A stretch of DNA of 64,000 bases from Rhizopus arrhizus (GCA_024220505.1 JAKZZE010000011.1:1240001-1304000); one strand, 5' to 3'; numbered from the stretch's first letter, positions 33,382-44,354 are shown. The notes: generated by a model from the sequence alone, not told the origin. Translations and numbers: made by a program.

Positions 33382-33476
33382 ATATATATAATTTTTTTTT
33401 TTTTTCTTTTTTCGACTTTTTTTCATTTTTTTAGCATTTCTTATTTTTGCGGCTATTACTATTTCTTTGACAATGG

Positions 33477-34016
33477 TTGTTAAAATAATGTAATAGTTCG
33501 CGATCACGGAGTTTGAGTAATTGAGATAGATAAAATATAAGCGCATTTACTTGGAATAAAGGTAATTCTTGACTAAGTAGAATTGATTTCGGTTCTTGTA
33601 AGAGTGACCACCAGATCTTGTTAAGCAGATCAGACTTGAATTTGATAGAGTAAAAAAATAAAAGTAAAAGAATAAAATAAAAAGGGATTACAATGAAGAT
33701 ATATTGGCTTCAAGGGACTTGTTCGTGCTCGATATGAATAATTCAGAGGTTTATATAAAAAGGGAACTTGATATTTATTTGATAAAATATATGAGGGAAG
33801 TTAAGTAAGTCAAAAGTAAAGTTGAAAAAGGGGAGTATTTTATATCTTTTCATGTTTTTGGTTTTTCTCACGTTTTCTATTTTTTTTGTTAACATTTGCT
33901 GTTGTAAAAGTAAATCAATAAAAGCTAATTTCTGGCTAAACCTCTTTTGGAAGTAGTGTAAGGATAACCGGACGTTGATGGCAACAAAGCTACAATAATT
34001 TAAGTTATTTTAACAA
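33477..34016. repeat. 540-bp element with 12-bp terminal inverted repeats
   Basis: Starts TTGTTAAAATAA and ends TTATTTTAACAA, a perfect 12-bp inverted pair that extends outward imperfectly (ATGG / CCAT). It contains one copy of the conserved core at about 33605. It lies in the spacer of the family 1 inverted pair. It could be a small DNA transposon or an LTR variant. Confidence 0.5.
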
Positions 34017-34091
34017 TCCATGTCGCAGTTGGTTTGCGTTTCATCCAAAAAGCGATCATTCTCACAGTACCATCCAAAATTTTATAGATGT

Positions 34092-34639
34092 TGTAACAAA
34101 GATTACAACATTAACACCAGCAATGGCTGCGGCTTGTGATTTTTTAATTTTGAACCTTATCCTTTTTTTGAACTTTATTTCAAAATCAAACTTTATATCG
34201 AAATCAAACCTTATATCGAAATCAAACCTTATATCAAAATGAAACTTTATTTTTCCTTGTCTATAAAATAGACAAGTTTTTATTTTTATTTTACTTCACT
34301 TCTCTTGGCTTATATATTTTAACTTTACTTATCTTAAATATATTTTATCCAATAAATCAAGTATCTTTATCCCTGAATCTTTTGGTATAACACTCTTAAA
34401 ACACAAGCAAGACAAGTCCCTTGAAGTCAATTATCTTCATTGTAAACACTCTTAAAACTCTTATCAAGTTATTTTATTACAAACAAGTTTGATCTACTTA
34501 ACAAGATCTGGTGGTCACTTACAAGCGAACCTAATATCAATACTCTACCCAACTCTTATTTTTTTATCCATCTTCATCAACTTTACTCTATTTCAAAACC
34601 GTTAACTCTTACAAGCCATTGAAGCAACAAAAAATTACA
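34092..34639 (-). repeat. LTR-like repeat, family 1 copy 2 (inverted)
   Basis: 548 bp, the reverse complement of family 1, with direct flanks ATGT at 34088-34091 and 34640-34643 (the complement of ACAT). With copy 1 it forms a large imperfect palindrome with a spacer of about 710 bp. Confidence 0.8.
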
Positions 34640-36157
34640 ATGTTGTGAGATTGGAGTTTGTAAGGTTTTTATAGTGTTAAATAGGTTTGATTTAAGAGAG
34701 TCTTGATATAAGATCAAAGGTTTAGGTAGGATTTGATTCCAAAAAGAGTAATGATTTGAATATAAGTTCGCTTGTAATAAGTGACCACCAGATCTTGTTA
34801 GGTAGATCAAACTGTTGTGAATAAAATAAAGTAAAAAGATAAAAAAAGGGATTACAATGAAGTGTATTTGCTTCAAGGGACTTCTTGTTCTTGATATTAG
34901 ATAAAATAAAAGAAAAACAAAAGAGATTTACTTTGTATGATATTTATTAAAATAATCAAAAAGTAAAGTAAATAAGTGAAGTAAAACAAAAGTTAAAAGT
35001 GAAGTAAGTAAGTAAGTAAGTTAAAAGTATAAGAAATATTGAAGTTATTTATATGTTTTTGGCTTTTCTGATTATATGCTGTTTTTGATGATTTTGTAGA
35101 TATTCTGTATTTTTTGTATTTTTCTGGATTTATCTGTATTCATACGTATTCATACGTATTTGTTTGTATTTTCCTGGATTTGAATTAGTTGGAGAGAGAA
35201 AAGTCAAATGCTGCTGTTATTTTATAGGGTTGGCTTGTAGGTTTGTGTTTTAATAGAGTAAAATTTGCTTGTAAAGCTTGATTGTAAGGTTAAGATTGCC
35301 TTGTAAGTTGTTGTTTAATATAGAATTTAAGCAGATGCTTGTTAAGTAGTGACCACCAGATCTTATATGTAAGATCAATACGATGTTTCTTGATAAAATA
35401 ATATAAAAAGTAAAGTAAAATAAGAGATCAGGAACTTTTATGAGTAAGTTAGCCTGCTTTATTGAGTTAAGTATATATAAAAATATAAAAGAACTTGACT
35501 AATTTTTCTTTCTTGACTGAATGGTTGGGGATATATATATAATAATAATAATTTTTTTTTTTTTTTTTTGACTTTTTTCATTTTTTTTTTTTTTGACCTT
35601 TTTCACTTTTTGACTTTTTTCATTTTTTGACTTTTTTCACTTTTCGACTTCTTTCACTTTTGCTTCGTGTTGTGAGATTGTTAGGCTTTCGGGTTTAAGT
35701 AGGTTTGATATAAGTTTTTGAGACAAAGTTTTGATAATTGAATAAGGTATCGGACAAAGTAATATCCAAAAAGAGTAGATAATTTGAGTTGTAAGTTCGC
35801 TTGAGTAGAGTGACCACCAGATCTTGTTAAGTAGATCAGTCTGAATTGAATAAAAGTAAAATAAAAAGATGAAAGATAAAAGATAAAATAAAAAAGAGAT
35901 TACAATGAAGTATATGATTCAAGGGATTATTATTTCTTCCTATTTATAAAATAAAAGAAGTATTTTGTTTCAAAGGAGATTTATTTGGATAAGATAACAT
36001 AATAATAATAATAATAATTCTTGATAAATTGTTGATATTTATATGTTTTTGGTTTTCTTGATTTTGTGATGTTTTTAGATTTTTGTGTTTTCCTTTGAAT
36101 TGTGAATTTAGTTGAGTTATTCAATTTCATTGAGTTTATCAAAAATATTGAGGACAT

Positions 36158-36757
36158 TGTAATTTTTTGTTGCTTCAATGGCTTGTAAGAGTTAACGGTT
36201 TTGAAATAAAGTAAAGTTGATGAAAATGGATAAAAAAAATAAGAGTTGGGTAGAGTATTGATATTAGGTTTGCTTGTAAGTGACCACCAGATCTTGTTAA
36301 GTAGATCAAACTTGTTTGTAATAAAGTAACTTGATAAGAGTATTAAAAGGTTTTACAATGAAGATAATTGGCTTCAAGGGACTTGTCTTGCTTGTGTTTT
36401 AAGAGTGTTATACCAAAAGATTCAGGGATAAAGATACTTGATTTATTGGATAAAATATATTTAAGATAAGTAAAGTTAAAATATATAAGTCAAGAGAAGT
36501 GAAGATAAGTCAAGAGTAAGTGAAGTAAAATAAAAATAAAAGCTTGTCTATTTTATAGACAAAAGAAAATAAAGTTTGATTTTTGAAGTAAGCTTTTCTT
36601 TTTGAAATAAGCTTTACTTTTTGAAATAAGGTTTGATTTTTGAAATAAGGTTTGATTTTTGAAATAAGCTTCAATTTTTGAAATAAAGTTCAAAAATTGA
36701 ACAAGGTTCAATATGGGGTACTCACTAGGCGCAATCGTCATAGCTTGCTTCGTCACA
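36158..36757 (+). repeat. LTR-like repeat, family 1 copy 3
   Basis: 600 bp. It starts TGTAATTTTTTG, has a divergent 3' third, and ends CTTCGTCACA. Flanks ACAT occur at 36154-36157 and 36758-36761. Confidence 0.75.
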
Positions 36758-36835
36758 ACATGAACTTAGTTCAGGTCCGAACTTTCTTCGTCAAGTGGTA
36801 CAGTTTGATTGAAAAAATTTCTATTTTCGTCACAG

Positions 36836-37275
36836 TGTAACCTCTTTACTGCCTACTGTAACTTGTTAGTACTTGGGATTTGGATTGTGTTAAAGTGTTG
36901 TAGATTTGTTTAATTTGAAGTTTGAAGCCTTGAATGACTTGAGTTTGTTTAACTTGATTGAACGTTTAACAGTTCTTTTGATATAGTAATTTGGTTTTAA
37001 GTAATGACCACCAGATCTTTATAGATCAATAAGGTTAGGAGTAAGATTGTTTAATAAAAGATAAAAATAAAAGGGATCTTTCTTGATTCGTGATAATTCA
37101 GGTATCAGATCAGAAAGAATAAGTAAAAATAAAAAGAAAAGAAAAGGTGTTTGTGACCCAATAAGAAACAATTGCTTTTAAGCGCAAGAAGATTTTGTTT
37201 ATTGAATGTCTGTTATTTGGTTAAAAATATTCATCTTATTTATATAAAAAAAGGCGTGGCTTATTGTTGGTTACA
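36836..37275 (+). repeat. LTR-like repeat with TGTAACC...GGTTACA ends
   Basis: 440 bp with perfect 7-bp inverted ends and a core copy at about 37007. No clear target-site duplication was found. TGTAACCTCTTTA at its start recurs at about 40665 inside another insertion. Confidence 0.5.
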
Positions 37276-37309
37276 ATCTATGTCGAACGACATCAATGTC
37301 GCTGGACAT

Positions 37310-37876
37310 TGTAATTTTTTTGTTGCTTCAATGGCTTGTAAGAGTTAACGGTTTTGAAATAGAGTAAAGTTGACGAAAGTGAATAAAAAAAATAAGAGTT
37401 GGGTAAAGTATTGGTATTAAATTCGTTTGTAAGTGACCACCAGATCTTGTTAAGTAGATCAAACTTGCTTGTAATAAGGTAACTTGATAAGAGTTTTAAG
37501 AATGTTTACAATGAAGATAATTGACTTCAAGGGACTTGTCTTGCTTGTATTTTAAGAGTATTATACCAAAAGATTCAGGGATAAAGATACTTGATTTATT
37601 GGATAAAATATATTTAAGATAAGTAAAGTTAAAATATATATGTCAAGAGAAGTGAAGTAAAATAAAAATAAAAACTTGTCTATTTTATAGACAAAGAAAA
37701 ATAAAGTTTCATTTTGATATAAGGTTTGATTTCGATATAAGGTTTGATTTCAATATAAGGTTTGATTTCGATATAAAGTTTGATTTTGAAATAAAGTTCA
37801 AAAAAAGAATAAGGTTCAAAATTAAAAATCACAAACCGCAGCCATTGCTGGTGTTTATGTTGTAATCTTCGTTACA
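37310..37876 (+). repeat. LTR-like repeat, family 1 copy 4
   Basis: 567 bp, TGTAATTTTT to GTTACA, flanked by ACAT at 37306-37309 and 37877-37880. The 3' end can fold as a hairpin: TGTTGTAA, six bases, TTACAACA (one mismatch-free pair in copy 2). Confidence 0.8.
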
Positions 37877-38102
37877 ACATCAAAATTTGTTCTTGTGATC
37901 ATCATTGTTCTCCGGATCCAAAACTTCATCATTTGTGCTACACTACTTTGGTCACACTGCAAAAGTTTGCTGCATTGTGTTACAATGTCTTCATCATTCT
38001 CGATACAGTGTACACAGCAACAAAAACATTCGGTTCAAATATTATCCGTCAACGCAGCGGAAAAATATTAAATCAGCGCTTCTACAAAGCACACTGAGAG
38101 AT

Positions 38103-38174
38103 TTCCCCAACGGGGAATCGAACCCCGGCCATGTCGGTGAAAGCGACAGATCCTAGCCACTGGACCATTGAGGA
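38103..38174 (-). tRNA. tRNA-Glu (anticodon TTC)
   Basis: The 72-nt minus-strand sequence folds as a standard cloverleaf. The acceptor is TCCTCAA with TTGGGGA (one U-G pair), the D arm is GTCCAGTGGCTAGGAT, the anticodon arm TGTCG-CTTTCAC-CGACA carries anticodon TTC, the T arm is CGGGG-TTCGATT-CCCCG, and the discriminator is A. No intron is present. Box A and B sequences are intact. The nearest downstream T run on the transcribed strand is about 35-40 nt away (complement of GGAAAAATATT near 38060), so termination may be late. An insertion begins 8 bp upstream of its 5' end. Confidence 0.92.
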
Positions 38175-38554
38175 CATATATTAAGGAGAATACGCTACTG
38201 AAGCAGGAGACGTTTCCGGCAAAATACTTTTAGACAAACTACGGCCAGTTTCTACTGAGTCTTCATCTCTACTCATTTCACCATTAGATTAACGCATATC
38301 CAATATATTAAAAGCATAAAAAGTAAAAAGTAAAATAAAATAAAAAAAAGAGAAAAAGTAAAAAAGAAAAAAAAAAGAGAAAAAGTAAAAAAGAAAAAAA
38401 AAAAGAGAAAAAGTAAAAAAAAAGAAAAAGTAAAAAAAAAGGAAAAAGAAAAAAAAAATAACAAACAAAAATATATTTTATTCCTACTCTAGACCACTCG
38501 GCCTTATTCCTTCTCCGCCCAGTCTTCGACTGCTGGCTCCCTTTTGTATAGCAT

Positions 38555-38590
<36 letters not shown>

Positions 38591-39007
38591 ATCTTATATC
38601 CCTTTGGATATTAATTCTACTACTAACCCCCTTTGTCATAGCTATTACTATCTCTCTTAATACTATCTGTATTCAAGCTACAATAGCTCTTAAATCACTG
38701 TTTCAATCTATCAAACAGACATATACTCGTTACAACGTACTACCACCGCTGCCTAATCCTTTGGCCCTCCCCACATCAACCAAATCGCAAAATCAAACTC
38801 CTGGCTCACTACGCGACCACTACTAGAAAACAAAATCAAGCTCCTATTCATGCAGCTCACACCTCCTTTTTTTCAGTCTATACTGTTTTTTTTATTCATA
38901 TCCCATATTAATCTAAATATTCACTCCAAGGCGAGACAATATGCCCATACTGGCCACGTCTCCATAGCCTTCAATAAACAAAAATCTTTTACCTGAGGAC
39001 ATATATT
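38169..39007. mobile_element. Unclassified 811-bp insertion at tRNA-Glu 5' edge
   Basis: A perfect 14-bp direct repeat TGAGGACATATATT at 38169-38182 and 38994-39007 flanks 38183-38993. The left repeat includes the first six bases of the tRNA gene. The insert has a purine-only stretch (38311-38459), a pyrimidine-rich segment and a run of 32 A (38556-38587), but no ORF of note. A 14-bp duplication fits target-primed retrotransposition better than LTR integration, yet the right end lacks an A tail. Confidence 0.65.
38311..38459 (+). repeat. Purine-only A/G tract with some T (AAAGTAAAA repeats)
   Basis: About 150 bp of tandem AAAAAGAGAAAAAGTAAAA-type units. The complementary strand gives a spurious Phe-rich ORF. 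It may adopt unusual DNA structure. Confidence 0.8.
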
Positions 39008-40026
39008 CTGTGTTGATATGATTTAAATATAATTGTAAATTTATATTTTTGTGGCAAAACCTTTTTTTGGTATTTATAAGGTCATTTACGAAAGGCATTG
39101 ATAAACTGTCTTTTTTTTGGTGAGGCTATTTGAGCTTTTGGTTGTCTTCCTGGTTGCACTTGGTTCCTGTCCATTTCAGTTGTTTTGTTTACAAAAATAA
39201 AAATGGAGATTCTTGTTGTATATGTTATAGGTAGACATAATAAAATAATAAATTATGCTATAAACCAAACATCTCCAATACTAGCATAGTTAAACCATAA
39301 AGATCTGACGATGAATTATATCTGTTGTAAACATAGTTATTTTCTATATGATATCAGTTGTATTAAAATAAATAACGATACACAAAAGATTAAACTATGA
39401 TTGAACAATTCCACACTTTTCCAAATTTAGAACAATAAGATCAATATCTGTCATCCTAGAGAGTCTAATCAATTGTCAACCCCAAAAGTAATTAGATCAA
39501 AGTTAATTGACTGGTTATTATTTCTATTGTTCAATTTCAGATGCATATATTAGAACATCGACAAGCTTTAGCTTAATCATTGGTTCTTCAGCACGACATC
39601 GTGACCGAGTCTATATCTTTTATATCTACGCTCACAAAGAATATAAATAGATGCCAACTTTTTATCCATAAAGCGGGGCCTTTTCGCAATATAAAGAAAT
39701 CTGCAATAAAGAAGGATTTTAATTTTATATTGCTGCTATTGTTTTTTTGTTTAATTTTTTATTTAATCTTGCGATTAAAACAATATCATAAAGAGTAATA
39801 AATGTCTTGCATGTATAATACCAACCTGTTATAGTATTAAGTCTTTGCATAATCTCTTTTATGATCCAATGTATTTAGTTGCATTGAGACTATGTATGTC
39901 AGAATAGAATATTGTTTTTCTTGCATAGTAACTTTATCGATCTAAACGAATGATTGAGAAATATTCTCATCAATAATCCGATTGGTGCCTTAAGGACTCC
40001 TGTTGTCTCCATTATTAGGTTTCAAT
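39008..40026. other. Gene-free A+T-rich tract
   Basis: No coding region, RNA gene or clear repeat is supported. Confidence 0.5.
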
Positions 40027-40145
40027 CTTGTTGTAGAACAGCGTCTGATCATAACGGATATTGAATAATCACAACTAAAAGAAGTATATTAAAATTGATA
40101 AAAGATAATAATTTAAATCTTTATTAAGTAAAATATAATCTTGTT
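40027..40145 (+). repeat. Short dispersed repeat, copy 2
   Basis: Direct match to 29310-29435 starting TTGTTGTAGAACAGCGTCTG. Confidence 0.7.
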
Positions 40146-40529
40146 TAGGAAAGGGGTGTTGTATAATGGTAATAGTTATTAAGAAAAATGTAGAAACAAA
40201 GATCAAGAAACAGTGTGAGTACTTTTTGAGACTGATCTTTATTTCAGTTTAAGTTAAAGTAAAAATTATTCTAATTGAAGGTAGGTATTTATATCTTATT
40301 GAGTGAGTGGCTTGATATCTTCTATTGTAAGCGTTCTTCTAATATTCAGGTACTTTAGCAAGTGTCATCTATAATTATGATTATGAAAACTTTTCATTTG
40401 TTCTTTTATATGTCTGTCATAGATTATCTTTTATTCTGGGAATTCCTCACTGATTTGAATAACGTTATTTTACGCGTTATTTCAATTATGTGAAAGATTA
40501 GCAATATTCCTGATATTGGATTTGTGTTA

Positions 40530-41282
40530 TCTCGTAAGAATAAAAAGACTATAAAATTCAACGAGACTTAAAAAGTTATATTTTTATTTAATATTGAGAT
40601 ATTTGCAGATAAAAGTGAGAAAAAAGAAAGGAAATAGTACTTGAAAACTAGTGAATGAGTCTCTATGTAACCTCTTTATTAGATTTCAAGACGAGAGAGA
40701 GAACCCATTTAATCAAACTACGCCTTTATATAGGAAATGAAATTATTCAGGGACCGAAGTGAGCTCAAGGTCAATTTTAGTATTGAGCTTGAACAATATA
40801 AATATTGTATATGAGCTTTAAGGAATATGTAATAAGTAATATTATGTATTCAGTACTTGTTACTTCTTATATAAGATCTGAGTAATCTCATACGAATAAT
40901 AAGTATTTAATGATGTAAATACGACAAATATTATTGTATCTGGTATTTATATCCTTTTCATGAAGATTCAATTAAATCCTTTTCAAGATACTTTAATTAA
41001 TTATAGCTGTAGATCTAGCATGAATAAATTTTAGTATGAAGACCTGTTCCTGGTTATGCAAGTGGACTGTTTATAATTATTTAAGTAGATCTATTTTTCA
41101 TTTATGTCTCGTTGCATCAGGAGCTATATTAAAACAACTTGTATTGAGTTAAAGGAGTGGAATTAGTTATGACCGAATAATAGAGAAAAGACTGTAATAA
41201 ATCTTTGTAAAGCATTCACTACTCTGATTTATTATAAATTAAGTATGAATCATTTTTAAGGTATGTTGGGATACGACAAGAA
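40530..41282 (+). repeat. Duplicated segment, copy B (inverted match to 26585-26990)
   Basis: Runs from CTCGTAAGAATAAAAAGAC to ATGTTGGGATACGACAAG and matches the reverse complement of copy A with scattered changes. It is interrupted by a 331-bp insertion. Confidence 0.8.
40590..40932. mobile_element. 331-bp insertion with AATATT duplication
   Basis: The copy A segment reads straight through AATATTATTG. Here AATATT is present at 40590-40595 and 40927-40932 with 40596-40926 between. The insert lacks ORFs, contains TGTAACCTCTTTATTAG and CCTTTATATAGG, and may be a solo LTR or MITE. Its ends are not TG/CA if the duplication is exactly six bases. Confidence 0.6.
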
Positions 41283-42169
41283 AGCTTAGATATGCAACTT
41301 TTGTACGAAAAGAATAAAATGAAGAGAATTATTATATTGATAAGAAAAAAAAAATACATTACCGTCAATGTAAGAAAGTAACAGCATCGCCTTGGTAAAA
41401 AAAAAAAAAAAAAAAAAAAAAAAGCCTTCTTTTTTTAAAAGAAAATCAGAACCATTCTCAAAAAAAAAAAAAAAAAAAAAAAAATTAATGAAACAAATTA
41501 GTAAATCAAGCATAGATTGATCAATAATAAAACAGAAATTTATTATATAATTTGAAATTATTTTAATTAAATGAAAAGAGGTCTGCTTGTTACATAAGTC
41601 AATACAAAGCCAGTAAATAGTCTTTGATATAAAGATGGTCAGAAAATTTACATATTCCTTAGCTTGGGGATAGACTTTTTTTGAGCTGACTATTCAGTAA
41701 ACTTATACCAAACTAGTAGAAGATACACAGCCGTATAAACAAGTTATGTAGAGGCAATGTTCATTTGTCTTTGTTTAACAAATATACAAAACATACGAAG
41801 ATAGAAAAAATGGATAGATAATAGTAGATCGGTATATATCTCTGATTCATTTCTGTTATTTCTATTCTATTTTATTTCTAGTTTGATTTTTAAACCATGA
41901 AAATGAAGATGGGATAAAACTGGAGGATATATCACTGGGTACTTGTAAGTGCTAGCGGGGTCCCTTAACTATTAGAATCATTTCCTGATGGAAAAAACGG
42001 CAAGTTTATCGGTATTATTTACTTTAATCTTCCAAATTGTCCATTAACTCAACAGACAAGAAGCATGTTTTACATAAAACTTTTCAAACCTCTTTCATCA
42101 AACCTTCAAACCATAATAAGCAAATGCTTGATCCCAGAGTTTATTGGTATTATAATAATAAACAAATAA
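41283..42169. other. Gene-free region with two long A tracts
   Basis: A runs of about 26 each at 41398-41423 and 41460-41484. Nothing else is recognised. In copy A the corresponding gap (15.4-26.6 kb) holds five genes. Confidence 0.6.
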
Positions 42170-43637
42170 AAAAAAGTGTATCTTTTTTTGCGCTGATTGT
42201 TAACTAATAGACAATTCAAATATCTGCTGGATCTACCTTGGTAAATAAAAATAAAAACATAACGTGTGGATAATAGAGGTTAATGCTTTGCGATCTATCG
42301 TTGATCAGTAGGGCCACAAAAAGGGTCGAAAAATGTTTTATGTAAACCTCAACATATGTGTGCTTTCTATAGAATTAGATTGACTTAAATCGGCTAAATA
42401 TTCTTCTATCAACCTTCTTTCTATAAAGGATTCACAGGGACGCGTAATAATTTATTCATAAATAGAAACTTATCGGACAAAAGGACATTACATTAAAACC
42501 CAGTATATTGTTTATTCTCTAGAATTGAATCAAGAAAAAATCATGGGCTTATGCACGAGTTTATTGAATCATTTAGTATTAATACTACTTATAATTGTGT
42601 ATTTTAGTTTTTTTGCACACTATTAAAAGAGCAAACTGCAATGATATTCAAAGCCTTAATAAACGTAACAATCTGTTATTTATGTCTGTATATGAAGCCA
42701 AAAGTTTCTCGGTATTGGAATAATTTTAGATCATAGAAAAATATATAGAATATGTGGTATTCATCTTTTGGCCAGCAAGTTTTGATATTCAGTAAAAGTA
42801 TTTTTTATTTCTAAATCTTACGCGATTTTCTAGTATTTGCTTTTTAATTGATGAAATACAACCTACGACAGTTATTGCTAAGTATCGTATGATTTGAAAG
42901 TATTTATGTTGTTTTTTCTGGTATCTGGATGCATATCATTGCACAAGAAAACTACGTGGATTAAAAATGTGTCAGACAATCTTGAACGGCATTACATCGG
43001 AGTATGATTTATGCAAAGGAAAAAGAACTGTATTAGCAGCTTAAAACTAATAGCTTATCATTTTCTTATAAAAATTCTTAAGCTTCACAAATTTGTAGAC
43101 GACTTGTATAATAAGACTTAAAATTACGTAAAAAAGATAGGAAAAAACAGGTTCTGTTTATGTACAATGTGGATTTCGGTGCTTTAATTTTGAAATCGAA
43201 TTGACGTTTTTCCAAGCTTTTGGTTTTTCTTAGAAGTTTTTAGTTGTTATTTTCTAGTCATATCAGTTATATTCATAGTTATTTAATTAGCGATATAAAC
43301 TATGATTAATAATCAATTTATTAATAATCAAAAGGTTTGATCTTACTATAGTTGTTCATTCAAAATGAGAATTCTTTTTTGGGTGAGAAATCGAATATGT
43401 ATTAAAAGATATTTCTTGTTTAATGGTATATGAGAGTAAGCTATCTTGGTTAAATTTGTATCTGAAAGCCATCGTTTTATCAAAAGTGTTGTTTGACTCA
43501 TTAAATCTATACGCTTAGCCAAGGCTTTTGATGACACATAAAAAGACGAAGCTTCTGAACCTAAAAAACAACTATAAAAGAAAGCCTTGTTTTTTAATTT
43601 GAAAGAAAAAAACATACACGCAAAAAAAAAAGCAGAA

Positions 43638-44051
43638 ATGGCTCCAGTTATTAATTCTCCTGATAGCTACAAGAAGATACTGGAAGATTTTAATTACCAT
43701 CAGGTTTTGAAGAATGGAAATAGAATTGATATTTCAGGTCAAGGCGGTTGGGGTGATTTGACAAATGGATATTCGTTTCAATACAAATCATTGGAAGAAG
43801 AAATTGAACAAGCTTTTAAAAACGTCGAGCATGTATTGAGTACTGTAGGTGCTTCCTGGAAAGATGTTTATAGTGTTACTTCATATCATGCTAACTTTTC
43901 TGAAACTTCTGATCGTGTCCTCAGTATAATCGCTGCTTTGTTCAAAAAATATATTGGTGAGAGAGCTTCTCTATGGACATCCATTGGCGTTATGTCCCTT
44001 GCTATAAAGGAAATGAATGTAGAAATTGTAGTCTCAGCTATTAAAGATTAA
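43638..44051 (+). CDS. RidA/YjgF/UK114 family protein, copy B
   Basis: A 137-aa single-exon paralog of 13494-13907 with three amino-acid differences: Val to Ala in SYHANF, Pro to Ser in GERASLWT, and Thr to Met in GVMSLA. The last two lie in the conserved C-terminal block next to the substrate-binding Arg, where the family normally has Pro and Thr, so this copy may be relaxed or altered. The ATG at 43638 matches copy A; an upstream in-frame ATG at 43587 is in the leader and not shared as coding. The frame is intact. Confidence 0.85.
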   Translation: MAPVINSPDSYKKILEDFNYHQVLKNGNRIDISGQGGWGDLTNGYSFQYKSLEEEIEQAFKNVEHVLSTVGASWKDVYSVTSYHANFSETSDRVLSIIAALFKKYIGERASLWTSIGVMSLAIKEMNVEIVVSAIKD

Positions 44052-44354
44052 AGATGTTTAAATAAAAGATACTTTTGATCAAAACATTTTAGATCCATAT
44101 TATGGTCACAGACATATACCCATCGTGTTTTTACATTAATATAATTATGAAGACTCTGCAGTTATTTGGACTGAGCTTGTCTGAAACATTGAGAATATAA
44201 GTACCGAATGCAGTATATTTACAAAACATACTCTCCCTATTGCAAGTATGAATATGCAGAAATGGCATGAATATTTTATTAATATAATATACACTGAAAT
44301 TAAGCATGAGAAAAGGAAAGGTTAGATTTATTAATTAACAGAAAGTCGCTGAGA

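Larger units (their letters stand above)
31680..37880. repeat. Nested mosaic of LTR-like repeats
   Basis: About 6.2 kb with no significant ORF. At least ten copies of a core GTGACCACCAGATCTTG followed by a GATC-containing AGTAGATCAA occur (near 32595, 32980, 33605, 34500 on minus, 34785, 35350, 35812, 36281, 37007 and 37432; divergent at 31815 and 32140). Each is followed 60-75 bp later by TTACAATGAAG...CTTCAAGGGACT. The outer sequences fall into several families: one starting TGTAATTTTT, one TGTGAGATTGG (32004, 34644, 35664), one around 31725/35270, and one at 36836-37275. Termini of the TGT...ACA type, ATATTTATATG-like motifs and lack of coding capacity suggest solo LTRs accumulated in a heterochromatic tract. 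Confidence 0.75.

Noticed and set aside
31680..37880. CRISPR-like or satellite array
   Set aside because: Repeats are long, unevenly spaced, in both orientations and diverged. There are no short identical repeats with unique spacers and no constant period.
38273..38464. Phe-rich minus-strand ORF
   Set aside because: It is a translation of the purine tract and pure low complexity.
38103..38587. tRNA-Glu as the head of a SINE ending in A32
   Set aside because: The tRNA is on the minus strand while the A tail is on plus, and a target-site duplication separates them. The tRNA folds as a complete normal gene.
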